DNA of 64,000 nucleotides from Schistosoma haematobium (GCF_000699445.3 NC_067198.1:42153691-42217690), one strand, 5' to 3'. Positions 45,127-57,508 are shown, counted from the first letter of the stretch. Translations and numbers: made by a program. Notes: generated by a model not told the origin, from the sequence alone.

Positions 45127-46211
45127 TTATTACTGTCACTCTTGTATAAATACGTATGCTTGAGTATTGCTTACTGCCTTCTCATATATTCACTCTGCTA
45201 ACCTTACTACTACTTACCTAATTGACTCGATAATTCATTCATTTGACTATGTATATATATGTACATTTTGTTCATGTTCATTGTACTCGCTTACTCGTAC
45301 TCGTATTTGCTGACTCTCTCTCTTGCTTGTTAGCTTTTCAGTAACACTCTTTTATGCTTGCTTGACGTACCTGTAAATTAGATATCTGTGTGTGATCCCA
45401 TAATAAACGTAATCCACACTTCGTATTCACCTTCTGATTAATACACCATTGGGGCGTTATCTTGTGACGGTTATCCAGAAGAACTGTATAAAATGTTTAA
45501 GGATTATATAGCATATCGACCACCACAACTAATTCATTTTTCATATATGGTTGTTATTCCAATTTCTATCTATTTCCCTTTTTATTCTCTTTCATTCAAC
45601 CTTTTGCTGGAAGGCATTGAACTTCCAATATCTGTCAACACAAATAGCATACACCACACAGTCACTTAAGTATATATCTATATATAACTAGATATGTTTA
45701 CATCATTTATTCTTTGATTTCACCAAATTATACAAAAAGAAAATAAACAATCAAGAAGTTGATGAGATATGAGAAAGACGAAATATATTTTTGTTATCAT
45801 TATGAACTTTGTGTATGTTGATTTATATTTTTGTTTTGTTTACTTGTTGTTTATATTTGTTTTCTCTAATTTATTAAAATTGTGCTTGTTATTGTACAGT
45901 TTGATTATTATTGCCAATAATTATAATGCTATCATTGCATGTTCATATCTTTCTTCAATGTAAAGTGATCTTTATTGAAATGAGATATATATGCTTAATA
46001 TGTGATTGAATTTATCATATATATGTTATATTAATGAAAGCATCAAACGACAGTGTTGTTTATTGATTTATTTCCAATTAAGTGTCATTTCATATGTTTC
46101 TCATACACGTTTACAATCTACTAAATATATATTTTCCCATTTTATGAGATAATATTTATCGAAATGCAATAATAACTCCCAATGTCGAAACTTAAGTTAG
46201 ATGTTTTAACG

Positions 46212-46418
46212 TACTAACATAGTTACTTACTTGCTTCCCTTACTTACTTGCTTGCCTTGCGCTTGCCTTACTTGCTTGCTTGCTTGCCTTGCTTGCTTAC
46301 TTGCCTTGCTTGCCTTGCTTGCTTGCTTGCTCTTGCTTACTTGCTTGCTTGCTTGCTTGCTTCTTGCTTGCTTGCTTGCTTGCCTTGCGCGCTTGCTTGC
46401 TTGCTTGCTTGCTTGCTT

Positions 46419-46449
<31 letters not shown>

Positions 46450-46670
46450 GCTTGCCTTGCTTGCTTGCTTACTTGCCTTGCTTGCTTGCTTTGCTTGCTT
46501 GCTTGCTTGCTTGCTTGCCTTGCTTGCTTGCTTGCTTGCGCTTGCTTGCTTGCTTGCTTGCTTGCGCTTGCTTGCTTGCTTACTTGCCCTTGCTTGCTTG
46601 CTTGCTTACTTGCTTGCCTTGCTTGCTTGCTTGCCTTGCTTGCCTTGCTTGCTTGCTTACTTGCTTACTT

Positions 46671-46703
<33 letters not shown>

Positions 46704-46742
46704 CCTTGCTTGCCTTGCTTGCTTGCTTGCTTGCTTGCTTGC

Positions 46743-46819
<77 letters not shown>

Positions 46820-46951
46820 CTTGCTTGCTTGCTTGCTTGCGCTTGCTTGCGCTGCTTGCTTGCGCTTGCGCGCGCCCTGCGCTGCTTGCCTTGCACTTGC
46901 TTGCTTGCTTGCGCTTGCTTGCTTGCTTGCCTTGCTTGCTTGCTTGCTTGC

Positions 46952-47042
<91 letters not shown>

Positions 47043-47100
47043 CTTGCTTGCTTGCTTGCCTTGCTTGCCTTGCTTGCTTGCTTGCTTGCTTGCTTGCGCA

Positions 47101-47169
<69 letters not shown>

Positions 47170-47225
47170 CTTGCTTGCTTGCTTGCTTGCCTGCTTGCTT
47201 GCTTGCTTGCTTGCTTGCCGCTTGC

Positions 47226-47303
<78 letters not shown>

Positions 47304-47337
47304 CTTGCTTGCTTGCTTGCTTGCTTGCTTGCCTTGC

Positions 47338-47370
<33 letters not shown>

Positions 47371-47408
47371 CGCTTGCTTGCTTGCTTGCCTTGCCTTGCT
47401 TGCCGCGC

Positions 47409-47441
<33 letters not shown>

Positions 47442-47498
47442 CTTGCCCTTGCTTGCCTTGCTTGCTTGCTTGCTTGCGCCGCGCGCGCGCTTACTTAC

Positions 47499-47575
<77 letters not shown>

Positions 47576-47598
47576 GCGCTTGCTTACTTACTTACTTT
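46212..47598. repeat. Large CTTG tetranucleotide array (1.4 kb)
   Basis: Almost pure CTTG with CCTTG variants, GC-rich interruptions (GCGCGCGCCCTGCGCTGC near 46865; GCCGCGCGCGCGC at 47476-47490) and a sharp change at about 47490 to about 20 CTTA units. Because the unit length is four, all three forward frames stay open (repeating Leu-Ala-Cys-Leu) and the reverse ones read Gln-Ala-Ser-Lys; these are not proteins. Confidence 0.97.
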
Positions 47599-47929
47599 TA
47601 ATATTTCTTAAATGGATAGCCCGTTGATTTATAAACGGAGTATTTAAGGTCATTTCCTGTGCCAGATCGAATTAATGATAATTATCTAGAATTAGAGAAA
47701 TTAAAACGAAAATAGAGAGCACGGAAGAACAAAGCAGTAATTACCAAAATATGTCAATCAGGTCTATCAAAATGCACATGTCATGTGACACAGTGATTTA
47801 TTGTTAATATTAGATATTATTCAAATTAGTGAAAGTTACTAGGGTCAGTATTAACATAAAGTAGGTGGTTTTACTTAGCGAATACACTAATAAAAATGGA
47901 TAAACATTTAAAGTTCCTATAATATCACT

Positions 47930-49870
47930 TGTGGAATAAGATACACTTACAGATGCTACAACATTCAATGCAGTTTCAGAGGAGCAGTATGCATCGATGT
48001 AGTGAACAAATAATGGCAGTGATTTTATCGTACGGATAGATTGTGGTCGGTTATTCCAGAGTCAAGAAAATTTACAGGTAAAGTAATTCATATAAAGAGA
48101 TGGTTTAGAATGAGTTTGTTTCACTAGTGCCAAAGAATTATGGATGTCATAATGAGAAGTTTCTGAATATTGAATCGCGTGATTGGATGTAAACGATAGT
48201 TTATGAAGTGGTTTGAAGAAAAGATAAGATTTAGTTTGAGTCTCCTCTGCCCTAAAGGGTCGAGCCCAAGTTTATTACGTCGAGAGTTATAACTTAAGGT
48301 ACAATCAGCTCCAAGAATGCGAAGTGTGAATCGTCTCTGTACTGATTTCAGTCTTAATATAACTTTTATGCGCGCACTGCTAAGAATAAACGTGAAATAT
48401 TCGAGAAGAGGTCGAACACAAACTTTGTTCATTTAAATAAGTGACACATTGTTATAAAGGTTTCGAGTTATGTAACCTATTAGACGTTGAGACTTAGAGG
48501 TCTGTTTCAATATCTGTTCTGTAAACGACAAGTCTTGGGAGTATCTAAGTCCTAAGTCTACTACTGTATGTAACCGAGACAATAATTCACCATTTATGGT
48601 AATGTCTGGGTTGAGTGATGTATCGCCGAAGCATGTCCATCCACATTTAGCCGTATTAAGCTCCAGTTGCCATTTAAAGCACCACTGTGCTACCTTGTTA
48701 AGCTCAATGCTGATGCGATTTTGCATATTTTTCAGCTCATATGGAGAAAATCAATATACTACTTTGAGATCATCTGCATATAGAAGGGGCTTATTCACAC
48801 AACAACTTTCACAAATATCATTGATAAACATTAAAAAGAGCAAAAGGCCTAAGACACTACCTTGTATTACACCATTTGTAACAGGGACAGCGTTAGACAA
48901 TGAAGAGTTAATTTTAACTATTTGATGTCGATTGTTGAGAAAGGAATAAAACCAAGCTAGCAAAGGATTTTGAACCACATAAGATGAGAGTTTACCTATA
49001 AGAAGTTGGTGGCTAACCATGTCAGAGGCTTTAGAAATGTCCAGATATAGCACTAAGACTGGATATCCATGGCTACGTAGAGAATAGACTATATTAAAGA
49101 AGTCAAAATGGCATGTCATGCAAGATCGAATTTTAGGAAATCCCTGTTGAGTATCATTGATAAATTGTTTTTCCCAGCGAGAAAATAGTTGGAAAGTTCA
49201 TCACTTATAATTTTTCCATGATCATAGAGATAACTGGAGTAATATTTGTGGGCCGATAATTGTTCATGTCAGTCTTATCTCCAGATTTGTAACGTGGTAT
49301 GACGTACGCGGTTCTCCAACAGTAAGAGTAAGAACCAGTTTCGACAGAGGGAGTAAACAGCTTTAGAAGAAGAAGAAGAAGAAGAAGCGGAATATCTGGA
49401 CTACCATATTTGTAGAGAAATGATGAAATCTCGTCTGCTCAATGATCTCTCAAAAGCTTAAGGGTATTTATAACCTTATTAATTTTCATGCATGTGAACG
49501 AGACAGATTTAATTGAGTTGCTAATCACGCACATAACTCTCGAAGCGGAGCCACTTATGATTTCTACATGATTCGCAAAAATACTACTGAAAAGGTCGGC
49601 CATGGTTTTAGAGTCGTATATAAAAGTGTTATTATGCTGGATGCATGGTATATCAACATTTTGAGTTGATTTAGCGCGTTTATTGAAGAGGAGAGTTAAG
49701 TTTTGAACTTTTGAGTTAGTATTAACTGCTAGTATCTCCTTATTAATGGCTTTTAACCTATGTTTCTCTTTGATTTGATTGAAAATTATTGTTATTTGTC
49801 CAACTGCCTTGAGGTTGTTTGATCTTAAATAACGTTTCTGTAGGCGTCTTAGTTTAATGACTATCTAAAA
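47930..49870 (-). mobile_element. Decayed CR1-like LINE, RT and C-terminal region
   Basis: Minus strand, right to left: MNNYRPTNITPVISMIMEKL (about 49270), then VLYLDISKASDMVSHQLLIG, GVIQGSVLGLLLFLMFINDI, LLYADDLKVVY (48760 region, YADD intact), WQLELNTAKCGW, LGLRYSQDLSF, VRPLLEYFTFI and LKSVQRRFTLRILG. The strand is broken by stops at several points. The 48 kb element is a different family from the intron 4 pair. Confidence 0.75.
49366..49388. repeat. (GAA)n microsatellite within the LINE
   Basis: About seven GAA units at a position where the LINE frame reads a poly-leucine insertion, so it is an expansion inside the decayed element. Confidence 0.85.
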
Positions 49871-50984
49871 TCTAATTGCATCCAATTTCATTTCATTATT
49901 CAATAGCTATTACCATGTTGAATAATGGAGCTTTTTAATTGTGAAAAAGGCGAAACTATAATTTATGGATGAACCAATCAGATACAAGATAATACGTCTC
50001 GGATTTTGGCTCGAAATTCATTTATCTATTTGGTTAGATAGAGTTTCAGGATTATAGCTGATGTCAGTTCAGAATTAAAAAACATAAATCTAATCCCTAA
50101 CCCTAACTATCAACTGTAAATCATAATTCTGATATCTCACACAAGTTTATAACCCTCATTTAATACTGGTTATTTGGTGGACACTCTGAAGGTCAGTCTA
50201 GGGTCGCTCAAACGTCGTCTATAAATTTCACTCTAACATGAAAGAAAAAATTAGTAAGGTCAGATTATTCACCTATGATAATGATAATAATAATGATTAA
50301 TTTTAATTTGACTATTTATTCTCTGAAGAAGTGACTTGCACTAAGTCACGAAACGTCAGAAAATCTAATTTCTCTACTCATTAGGATATTACAAATATAT
50401 TATCTATTTATAACAACAATCTCTCCAATGCTCAATTTATTCGAAATTATCAAATCAAGTCTTGGTAATGATACCTACAACAGTAATAATAGTAATAATA
50501 ATAACAATAATAATAGTAATAATAGTTAACATGCTAAAAGAATAAACATGATAAAACTGCTTAGAAACTATTTCTCTTTTTATATTTTTTTTCGTTCAAT
50601 ATTATTCACTGAATTATATAAGTGAAAATTAAAATTTTAAAAATAAAAGAGAATGATTATGGCTAATGGTAAAAAAGAAATTGATGATAAACATCTCATC
50701 CTATTTGAAGCTCATTAGTTTGGATTCTAGTGTATTGAATATTTTGAATTTGACTTATTATATGAACAATAATATTGTGATTTAGATGTATTTAGGTGAA
50801 TAGTTTCAAATAAGAAGGGATATATGATCCAAATTTTAGTGTTAGCAAACATTCTTTTGTTCTATGAATACTTGTCATGATAATAATGATAATAGTAATA
50901 GTAATAAGAAGAAGAATAAGAAGAAGGTGATTCGTCCAGGTTTACATATGTGGATGAAGACTGATTCGAATGCACTCTGAGATA
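49871..50984. other. AT-rich sequence with short AAT runs, no gene seen
   Basis: Contains AATAATAAT tracts at 50280 and 50480-50530 and GATAATAAT at 50880. A CACTAAGTCACGAAACGTCAG motif at 50340 looks retroelement-like but could not be placed. Confidence 0.4.
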
Positions 50985-51515
50985 TCGCCCCAAAATGCCC
51001 TAGTACGGTCGAAAGTGGAGAGAGTCCGCTCTCTCTCTCTCTCTCTCTCTCACCTGGCCACGCGTATACAGCCAATACCAGGGAAGTACTACTCACCGCA
51101 TTATAGCGGTAAGCGTTATTTACGAAAGTGAGAGGACAATAAACGAATGTCCAGCACTTTAAGAGTGTTTGTGAACATGGGGGGTCCACTTAGGGGAGTT
51201 GGAAAACCCTGATTCCAAACTAGTGGTGCACATGGGTTCCAGGATCCTAAGGGAACGAATGGCGTATGGACCAATTATTGGTTACCATTTACTATGGCAC
51301 TGTATCTTCTGTTGTTGCCCCACTGCCTTTTGGACTAGACCATTAGGTCAAAGGTTTCGGGTATGGCCCCCTACGAAAATCACCTGCCTCGATTTGAGCA
51401 TCCGAGCAGCATCACAGTCCACACACAAATCAAGTGACTTGTGCAGTGTATATGTATTCGGTGCCCCTTTGTGCCAATATTTATATGTTCAAATAAATAA
51501 GTAAATAGTCTGAAA
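50985..51515 (+). repeat. Tailed repeat, copy D, with (CT)n near its 5' end
   Basis: Carries a CT run at 51030-51050, CACCTGGCCACGCGTATAC, GGTTCCAGGATCCTAAGGG and GGTGCCCCTTTGTGCCAATA, and ends in AAATAAATAAGTAAATA. Homologous to copies A-C and E. Confidence 0.7.
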
Positions 51516-52011
51516 TATCAACAACAAGGTAATCCAAATATTTACAATTGAATTTAAACGATAACAAACTTGTACAAAAAGATATTTGCGAGAAAAATGT
51601 TTTTTTTTAAAATGATTAAACTAGGTAAGTAATTTTGAGATAAATTGTTTACCTAGATTCTTAATTATCTTGTATTGAAGATATAGTTCAGTGGTGGACA
51701 AATATTGCAGTGACGTCTCATACTATAACAAAACAATTGTTCAGTAACCATTAGCTTTTACTATTTGTCGAGATAATATCTATGATGTAAAATTCCTATC
51801 AAAATATTAACGATTAAGTTTATGTGACTAAATGTAGAGTACTGCGTTGTTTACAGAGTTTTTAATCTGATTTATATGATGATATTAAAGTAGTTTTTTA
51901 CCTTGAGATATCTGAGAAATTTAGTGCTTGGTTTATCTATCTCTTTATTATATTTATGCAATCAATTTATTACATTTTAATGTAAGGATATATGATTGTA
52001 TATTGTAAATT

Positions 52012-52672
52012 TTACTTACTTACTTACTTACTCCTGTTACTCCCAATGGAGCATAGGCCGCCAACCAGCATTCTCCAACCCACTCTGCCCTGGGCCTTCT
52101 TTTCTAGTTCCATCCAATTCTTGTTCATTTTTCTCATGTCTATCTCCATTTCCCAGCGTAATGTGTTCTTTGGTCTTCCTCTCCTCCTTTGGCCTTGAGG
52201 ATTCCATGTGAAGGCTTGGCTTGTGACGCAGTTCAGTGATTTCCTCAATGTGTACCCTATCCATTTCCAGCGCTTCTTCCTAATTTCTTCCTCCGCTGGG
52301 ATCTGGTCTGTTCTCTCCCACAGTAGGTTGTTGCTAATAGTGTCCGGCCAACGGATCCGAAGTATTTTGTGTAGACAACTGTTAATAAACACTTGTATCT
52401 TCTGGATGTTGGCTTTCGTAGTTCTCCAGGTTTCTGCCCCATACAGTAGAACTGTCTTGACATTTGTATTGAAAATCCTGACCTTGGTGTTGGTTGACAG
52501 TTGCTTTGAGATCCAGATGTTCCTCAGTTGTAAATATGCTGCTCTTGCTTTACCGATCCACGCCTTCACATCTGCATCAGATCCACCCTGTTCATCAATG
52601 ATGCTGCCCAAACATGTAAAGGATTTTACATCTTCCAAATCTTCTCCGTCAATTGTAAATTTTAAACACATA
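52012..52672 (-). mobile_element. RTE/SR2-like LINE 3' end with long open frame and TAAG tail
   Basis: 215-codon frame on the minus strand: [124 protein letters not shown]. The tail at 52013-52032 is a run of CTTA units on the plus strand. Best preserved RTE C-terminus here; 5'-truncated at about 52672. Confidence 0.85.
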
Positions 52673-53825
52673 TAAATATGCTAAATTAAGTTATTGGCGT
52701 TTAAAGCAAAAGGTATTCGGTTTAAATCTTGGAGTGGATATCAACGCGGAAGCAAGTGCATCTTGATGACGAGCCCTAAAGAGTATGAAACGCGCGTCCT
52801 AAGCTCAACAACAGGTCACATTCTTTCTATTTAAGTATTAATGTGATTTTATTGTATGGTATAGCTTGTTTTACTACAGTCATATAGTCATACTTAATCA
52901 TTATGAAAGGTCGTGCTGGGAAGTAACTAGAAACCCAGCTTAAAATAGTAAATTACAATCAACTGAATAAAATCATGTGAATATTGAAATAAGTGCAGCT
53001 AGTAGTGGACATAGACTTTAGAATATTCAAAGTGATAATATACAGATGTATATGTTGAATGTGAAGTTATTCAGAAGAAATTGATTTCTCTCTCTTGAGT
53101 TCCTCAGCAGAACACTACTACACCAACATGACCGATTACAATACAATCCTTGTTTTGGACATTTCATTTAGATTGCGATAAGCAGTAGTCTAAGAAGTAT
53201 GTTTCGTTTTATTTGGGACTCACTGGATGAACAAACTTTCTTCAGAGTGCTCATATTGATTGCGTACACAATTGACTTACTGAATGCAGTATCTTAGTTG
53301 GAAACGAACTAACACCTAAAATGTTAGATACCGAGTTTAAATTTTACTATGAAAATCAACGATCTGATGTATCCACATTTACCTAACAAGTCCCAAATAG
53401 ATCAAAACCTAACTCTTACATTGTATTGATAGCTATAACGTAAATATACTAGAAATTGTGCTGAAGAGCTACATGGAATAGAGACACTCATAATGCACAT
53501 ATATAAGTAATGACTAGTCAAAATCTAATCTTAAACATCAAGAATGGGTTAATTCAAATGAATCCAACTTAAATAGAACAACTGGTAAAGTTCATTGCTA
53601 CTTTTTATTGTCACTGATTTATATTTGTATAGTTACAGCTAGTGTAGCATAAAGTATTTTACCAAATGAATGTTTACTTCATACCCTTCTTTCTAATTCT
53701 TTCTTCCTGTATTATATCTTTACACACAATCTTACTCTTATATATTACTACCATTGAAGTAACTACTCCTATGAATATAATGTTCATCTTGTTATGTTAA
53801 TGAGGCATGACAACTTGGACCGATG

Positions 53826-53884
<59 letters not shown>

Positions 53885-54018
53885 AGTTCTATGTTGTAGC
53901 GGACTGATTGACTGGATGTTTAAAATAAAATCATAAATAATAATAAGAAATGACTGTATTTATGTTAATGATATTTACTATATTAAATTTATTATTTATA
54001 TAAACATATTGTTATTCC
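52673..54018. other. Non-coding, with two decayed hammerhead-like scraps
   Basis: 52760-52800 (plus) has TGATGACGAGCCC..GAAACGCGCGTC and 53180-53235 (minus) has GAGTCCCAAAT..ACGAAACAT. Both retain GAAA but have lost CTGACGA and stem II. No coding signal. Confidence 0.45.
53826..53881. repeat. (TA)n microsatellite
   Basis: About 27 AT units, the longest TA run in the window. Confidence 0.95.
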
Positions 54019-54020
54019 AG

Positions 54021-54122
54021 GAAATGGATCTGGAAATATTGGACAACCAGGACATCCTTTACAATTTCGACAATTTGGACAACTAGCTGAACATGAACAT
54101 GGTGTATCTGTTGATAATAATA

Positions 54123-54161
<39 letters not shown>

Positions 54162-54165
54162 GCAT
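54021..54165 (+). CDS. Candidate exon with poly-asparagine run, unknown protein
   Basis: After the acceptor-like TTGTTATTCCAG (AG at 54019-54020) the frame reads NGSGNIGQPGHPLQFRQFGQ, then LAEHEHGVSVDNNN and a run of Asn codons (AAT repeats to about 54161), and stays open to about 54240. Coding-like composition (Gln, Gly, His rich) stands out from the AT-rich surroundings. A GTGTAT at about 54100 is one possible donor. I do not recognise the protein. Confidence 0.35.
54110..54162. repeat. (AAT)n microsatellite, possibly coding poly-Asn
   Basis: About 16 AAT units in frame with the candidate exon starting at 54021. Confidence 0.9.
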
Positions 54166-54603
54166 ACATTATTTTGTCATTATTATCATGAACACACATA
54201 TGAAACACGCACACACACATATAAATATACAAACGATCTAAATAGACAATACCTTGTGCTTGACAATCAAATCCAAGACATATTATCATAAACAAGATCT
54301 AAATTTTTACATTTAGTCATAGATACTAATCATTTAACTTACTATACCAATTATATTCATTGTAAATAATAATTATATTTTAAAAAAATATAAAATAAAA
54401 ACCAACCAATTTATACTATGATAAATGATAAGTTTTTATATTGATCGATATAATCTATTTTTCACACTATTTTTCATGTAATCGATTTATTGATTACCAA
54501 TAAATTGATTATATATATGTGTATGTATATGTTACAAAAAGAGATATTGATTAATTTTATTGATTTATTATAATTTTAAATTTTTGTAATAATTTATATA
54601 TTG

Positions 54604-54895
54604 ATATCAGAAGGGGTTTTCGGTGGGTATTATAATTTATTTTAATGGTTAAGATCATAAGTTAATTGAAGTTAAACAACTATGGAAAATCTTAAAGCAT
54701 TGGATGGTCATTTCGTTCTAAATCTAAGTGCTCAAGCATGAGAATGATAAGTCTTGGGTTTGAATCTCGAGAGGTGGAGTCGTGGATGTGCACTGCTGAG
54801 GATTCCCATAATAGGACGAAACGATCATCTAATGCTTCCAGGTTTTTCATGGTGGTCTAGCCTTAATTGGCTCATGATCTCGACCATTAATTTAT
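54604..54895 (+). mobile_element. Diverged hammerhead SINE
   Basis: Left terminus ATATCAGAAGGGGTTTTCG, B-box-like GGGTTTGAATCTCG and a hammerhead-like CTGAGGATTCCC..AGGACGAAACGATC. Stem I partner is TAATGC instead of CAGTGC and stem II is weakened, so the ribozyme is probably decayed. Confidence 0.62.
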
Positions 54896-54949
54896 ATTTA
54901 TCAGATCTAGATTTCTGTATTAGAGATCAATGGGAATAGGTAATGGGGA

Positions 54950-55305
54950 CAGTGAACCTCGCCTGGAGCCCCTCTGGGGCTACCGCCGGCTCCAAGCCCG
55001 GATAAAGGAGGAGGGTTGCGAATGGAGTTAGCTACCCTATCCCGTAGAAAACTAACTCGCTAAAAAAACACTTACCAAAAAAAATAATTCAAACCATTTA
55101 TACCCTGCCCTAGGAGTAAGAAGGTCTTCATTTAAAAGAGTTATGACGCCTCACGATCAAAGCCGAGTTCTTTCGGAAGTCATGAGGCTGATGCCCCTTC
55201 TGACAATCAGAGCAATCATTAATTTAGATACGTGGAATGCTCATACGATGTGGGAGACCGGGAGAGTCTTCCAAATTGCTGCTGCTCCAATGAGGACATT
55301 TATAA
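54950..55305 (+). mobile_element. RTE/SR2-like LINE 5' end (5' UTR and endonuclease start)
   Basis: 5' unit CCTCGCCTGGAGCCCCTCTG..AAAAATAATTCAAACCATTT (54953-55108), then AGRRSSFKRVMTPHDQSRVL-like leader and the endonuclease start INLDTWNAHTMWETGRVFQI at about 55215-55285 (family form TWNVRTMWETG). It breaks off near 55305. The matching 3' end begins at 55530. Confidence 0.75.
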
Positions 55306-55529
55306 TAAATACAAATTACAAATTCGTGTTAAAATGAATAAACTAGGTAATTTTAATTCTGTAATTATAAACGTAGTCGAGTCTAGATCTTCAATTAACT
55401 GGTTTATAAAGTGGATAGTACTTTTTAAAATGCGAAATGGATTTCATCATGGATTGAAACGTTAGTTATTGTCGAAGTTAGAAAATCGTCAATTACAACG
55501 TACATCCATCGTCATTTTTTAATGAGTTT

Positions 55530-55700
55530 TTATATGTGAAGAACACATTACGTCGAGAAATAGAAGCGGATATGAAAAAGATGAATAACAACTGGAAAGA
55601 GCTGGAAAGGATTGCCCAGGACATGGTTGGATGGAGAATGCTGGTGAGCGACATATGCTCCTTCACGAGGAGTAACAGGCGTAAGCAATATGTGAAGAGT
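55530..55700 (+). mobile_element. RTE/SR2-like LINE 3' end
   Basis: [49 protein letters not shown] then the element end. Probably the other half of the 54950 copy, with most of the element deleted and about 225 bp of unrelated AT-rich DNA between. Confidence 0.72.
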
Positions 55701-56329
55701 TTCCAGGATTTACGAACATTTTAATTTCATTTAATAGGTAAGCGATGAATATAAGAATATAATCTCTGGCATTAAATTTCACTTTACACATGTTTTCTAT
55801 TGCGTATACTGGGATGCTCTATACTAATATCAGTCACTTCAGAAACACAAAATAAAATCTGTAATGAAAATTACATTCCAATATATTACACTCACTTATT
55901 AAATCGACGTTACACCATTAAAAAGTTCTGGATATCTATAGTATTCGAATTATCGTATGAACTAGGAATTCCAAGATTAACGCAATTGAATTAAGAAGAC
56001 ACAGGCACAACGAATGTACTGTATTTAGAATTCGAAATCCAGCATTCAACAAGTACAAAGATATCATTAGTCCATTCAAACACCACATCCGCTACAGCTT
56101 AAATAGAAGTATGTGTTTGTAATCGGTTGTACGTCTTCTTGTTAAGTTCATCCTGAGTCTGTCCGACATTGTATAAGATAAAAACTTTGTAGTATCTAGA
56201 AAGTGCTCATTAGTATTGGAATTAACAAACGAAATCGGAACAGACTCACCTGGAATTGTATACAATCAACATATCGGTTTTGTACTGAAATCATTAATAT
56301 CTAGAATTCGAACCATAGATTTTTCAACA

Positions 56330-56851
56330 CTATCCTCCCCCACGAAATAATGTTGGATCTTTATATCCCCAAGTTATGAATAACGTGGTTTCGTTTAAAA
56401 CATAATTCTCACATTGTTTAGAGTAAACATTAGAACTGTTTTTGTGATAAGGGTAAACAGCAGTTGCTATGAAATCATCCGAAATGTAATAAAACTCGAG
56501 GTCACTTAGTACTCGTGCTTCGCATTGAGCAGGTTTTTCACAAGGATCAAATACATTATGAGGATAGGTAATATATGATATGACATCAGGATTTGATTCT
56601 TCTGAAATATTCTCATGAAATTCATTAGGACCGTCATTGCAGAGCGTAGGGTCGTTAGAAAAATCAGCATCTATCCAAACCACATCAGGTTTCCGATCAT
56701 GATTAGGTTCATTTAACATATTTCCCTCAGAATTGCAAGTAATTTCATTAGAAATATGTGAATCATTAGGAAAAGTCATACCTGGTACAATAGCATGAGA
56801 ATTCTGATAAATCGGTTGATTAGGAACTGTTGTCTCACAAGAATTCTGGAT
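56330..56851 (-). CDS. Continuation of the gag frame after one in-frame TAA
   Basis: Same frame as gag: IQNSCETTVPNQPIYQNSHA, then MTFPNDSHISNE (56779) to LFRGGG and TAG at about 56330. Acidic and Asn/Ser-rich with no pol motif. Either the TAA is a single decay mutation, or the frame was reached by readthrough. Unknown function. Confidence 0.45.
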   Translation of the reverse strand: MQNSCETTVPNQPIYQNSHAIVPGMTFPNDSHISNEITCNSEGNMLNEPNHDRKPDVVWIDADFSNDPTLCNDGPNEFHENISEESNPDVISYITYPHNVFDPCEKPAQCEARVLSDLEFYYISDDFIATAVYPYHKNSSNVYSKQCENYVLNETTLFITWGYKDPTLFRGGG

Positions 56852-57508
56852 TTAATTTAACTCTGAACTGCCATATGACTCTACACTGTCTTTTGAAATC
56901 GTTGATAAAGATAAATGATCATCATGAATACTCGACTCAGTAGAATCAGAATTACAAGGCTTAATATTAGTTGCAGTAAGATGAACATTAGCATTACAAA
57001 CTGACTGAACTTGTCCAATATCACGACATTTGAAGCACTTAGAATTACGAAATTGACATGAATTAGAAGAGTGGAACTTGCAACAGGACAAACACTGACC
57101 AAACTTGTCCCCATCCTCGTGAACTGCATCCAAACTCAATGAATTGTCTGCATAACCTTGAGTATGCACTAGGTTGGGATGACGTAGTAATGTAGTGGAC
57201 TTTTTTATATCCTCATGAATCATTTTACGAAATCTTCCTCCTTTACGACATTCGAAATTTGTATACTGAGCATAGTCTAGCAGCAGCTCCTTGAGAGCTG
57301 TATAAGAAAGCGAAATGGGCTTTTCCGGCATAGCCAGAGTTCTTAATAAGCTGTATGCTTCTTTTCCAATGAATGTGAGGAATTGTGCCACAATATTAAC
57401 ATCCTCATCATCTTCCTTGGTCATAGCCCAGATTTCGAACCTTTCAAAGTAATCTTCAAAAGCTTCCGAAGTTGAAGGAATATCTAACTTTTCCATTGCA
57501 GGCTCCAT
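56852..57508 (-). CDS. Gag-like protein with CCHC zinc knuckle (Ty3/gypsy type)
   Basis: 218 residues from ATG 57508, which lies 12 bp inside the right repeat. N-terminal MEPAMEKLDIPSTSEAFEDY, then EIWAMTKEDDEDVNIVAQFL, FIGKEAYSLLRTLAMPEKP, which is the capsid-like retrotransposon gag pattern. Basic region GGRFRKMIHEDIKK and a Cys/His cluster, CLSCCKFHSSNSC then CFKC at residues 138-160, the nucleic-acid-binding knuckle. It ends at TAA 56852-56854. The start codon is the first in frame after the LTR. Gag packages element RNA; pol would have to come from another element. Confidence 0.7.
   Translation of the reverse strand: MEPAMEKLDIPSTSEAFEDYFERFEIWAMTKEDDEDVNIVAQFLTFIGKEAYSLLRTLAMPEKPISLSYTALKELLLDYAQYTNFECRKGGRFRKMIHEDIKKSTTLLRHPNLVHTQGYADNSLSLDAVHEDGDKFGQCLSCCKFHSSNSCQFRNSKCFKCRDIGQVQSVCNANVHLTATNIKPCNSDSTESSIHDDHLSLSTISKDSVESYGSSELN

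Larger units (their letters stand above)
44483..45527 (+). mobile_element. Solo gypsy LTR, interrupted by RTE 5' fragment
   Basis: TGTATAGCAGCTCATGTGAA to CATATCGACCACCACA. It aligns throughout with the LTR at 62144-62690 (GTGTGGTCCCGTAATAAACG, CTTCGTATTCGC, ATTAATATACCGG). After removal of the 44600-45126 insert the LTR is about 518 bp, close to the 547 bp of the intact one. No internal region on either side. Confidence 0.75.

Noticed and set aside
39094..47598. CRISPR-like periodic repeats
   Set aside because: Eukaryotic simple tetranucleotide arrays without spacers.
46231..47627. Three overlapping plus-strand open frames of 443-459 codons, plus reverse-strand Lys/Gln/Ser/Ala frames
   Set aside because: They are translations of a CTTG tetranucleotide repeat, open in every frame because the unit has no stop. 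Not genes.
52760..53240. Hammerhead-like motifs at 52.77 kb (plus) and 53.2 kb (minus)
   Set aside because: GAAA is kept but CTGACGA and stem II are mutated, so not called as ribozymes.
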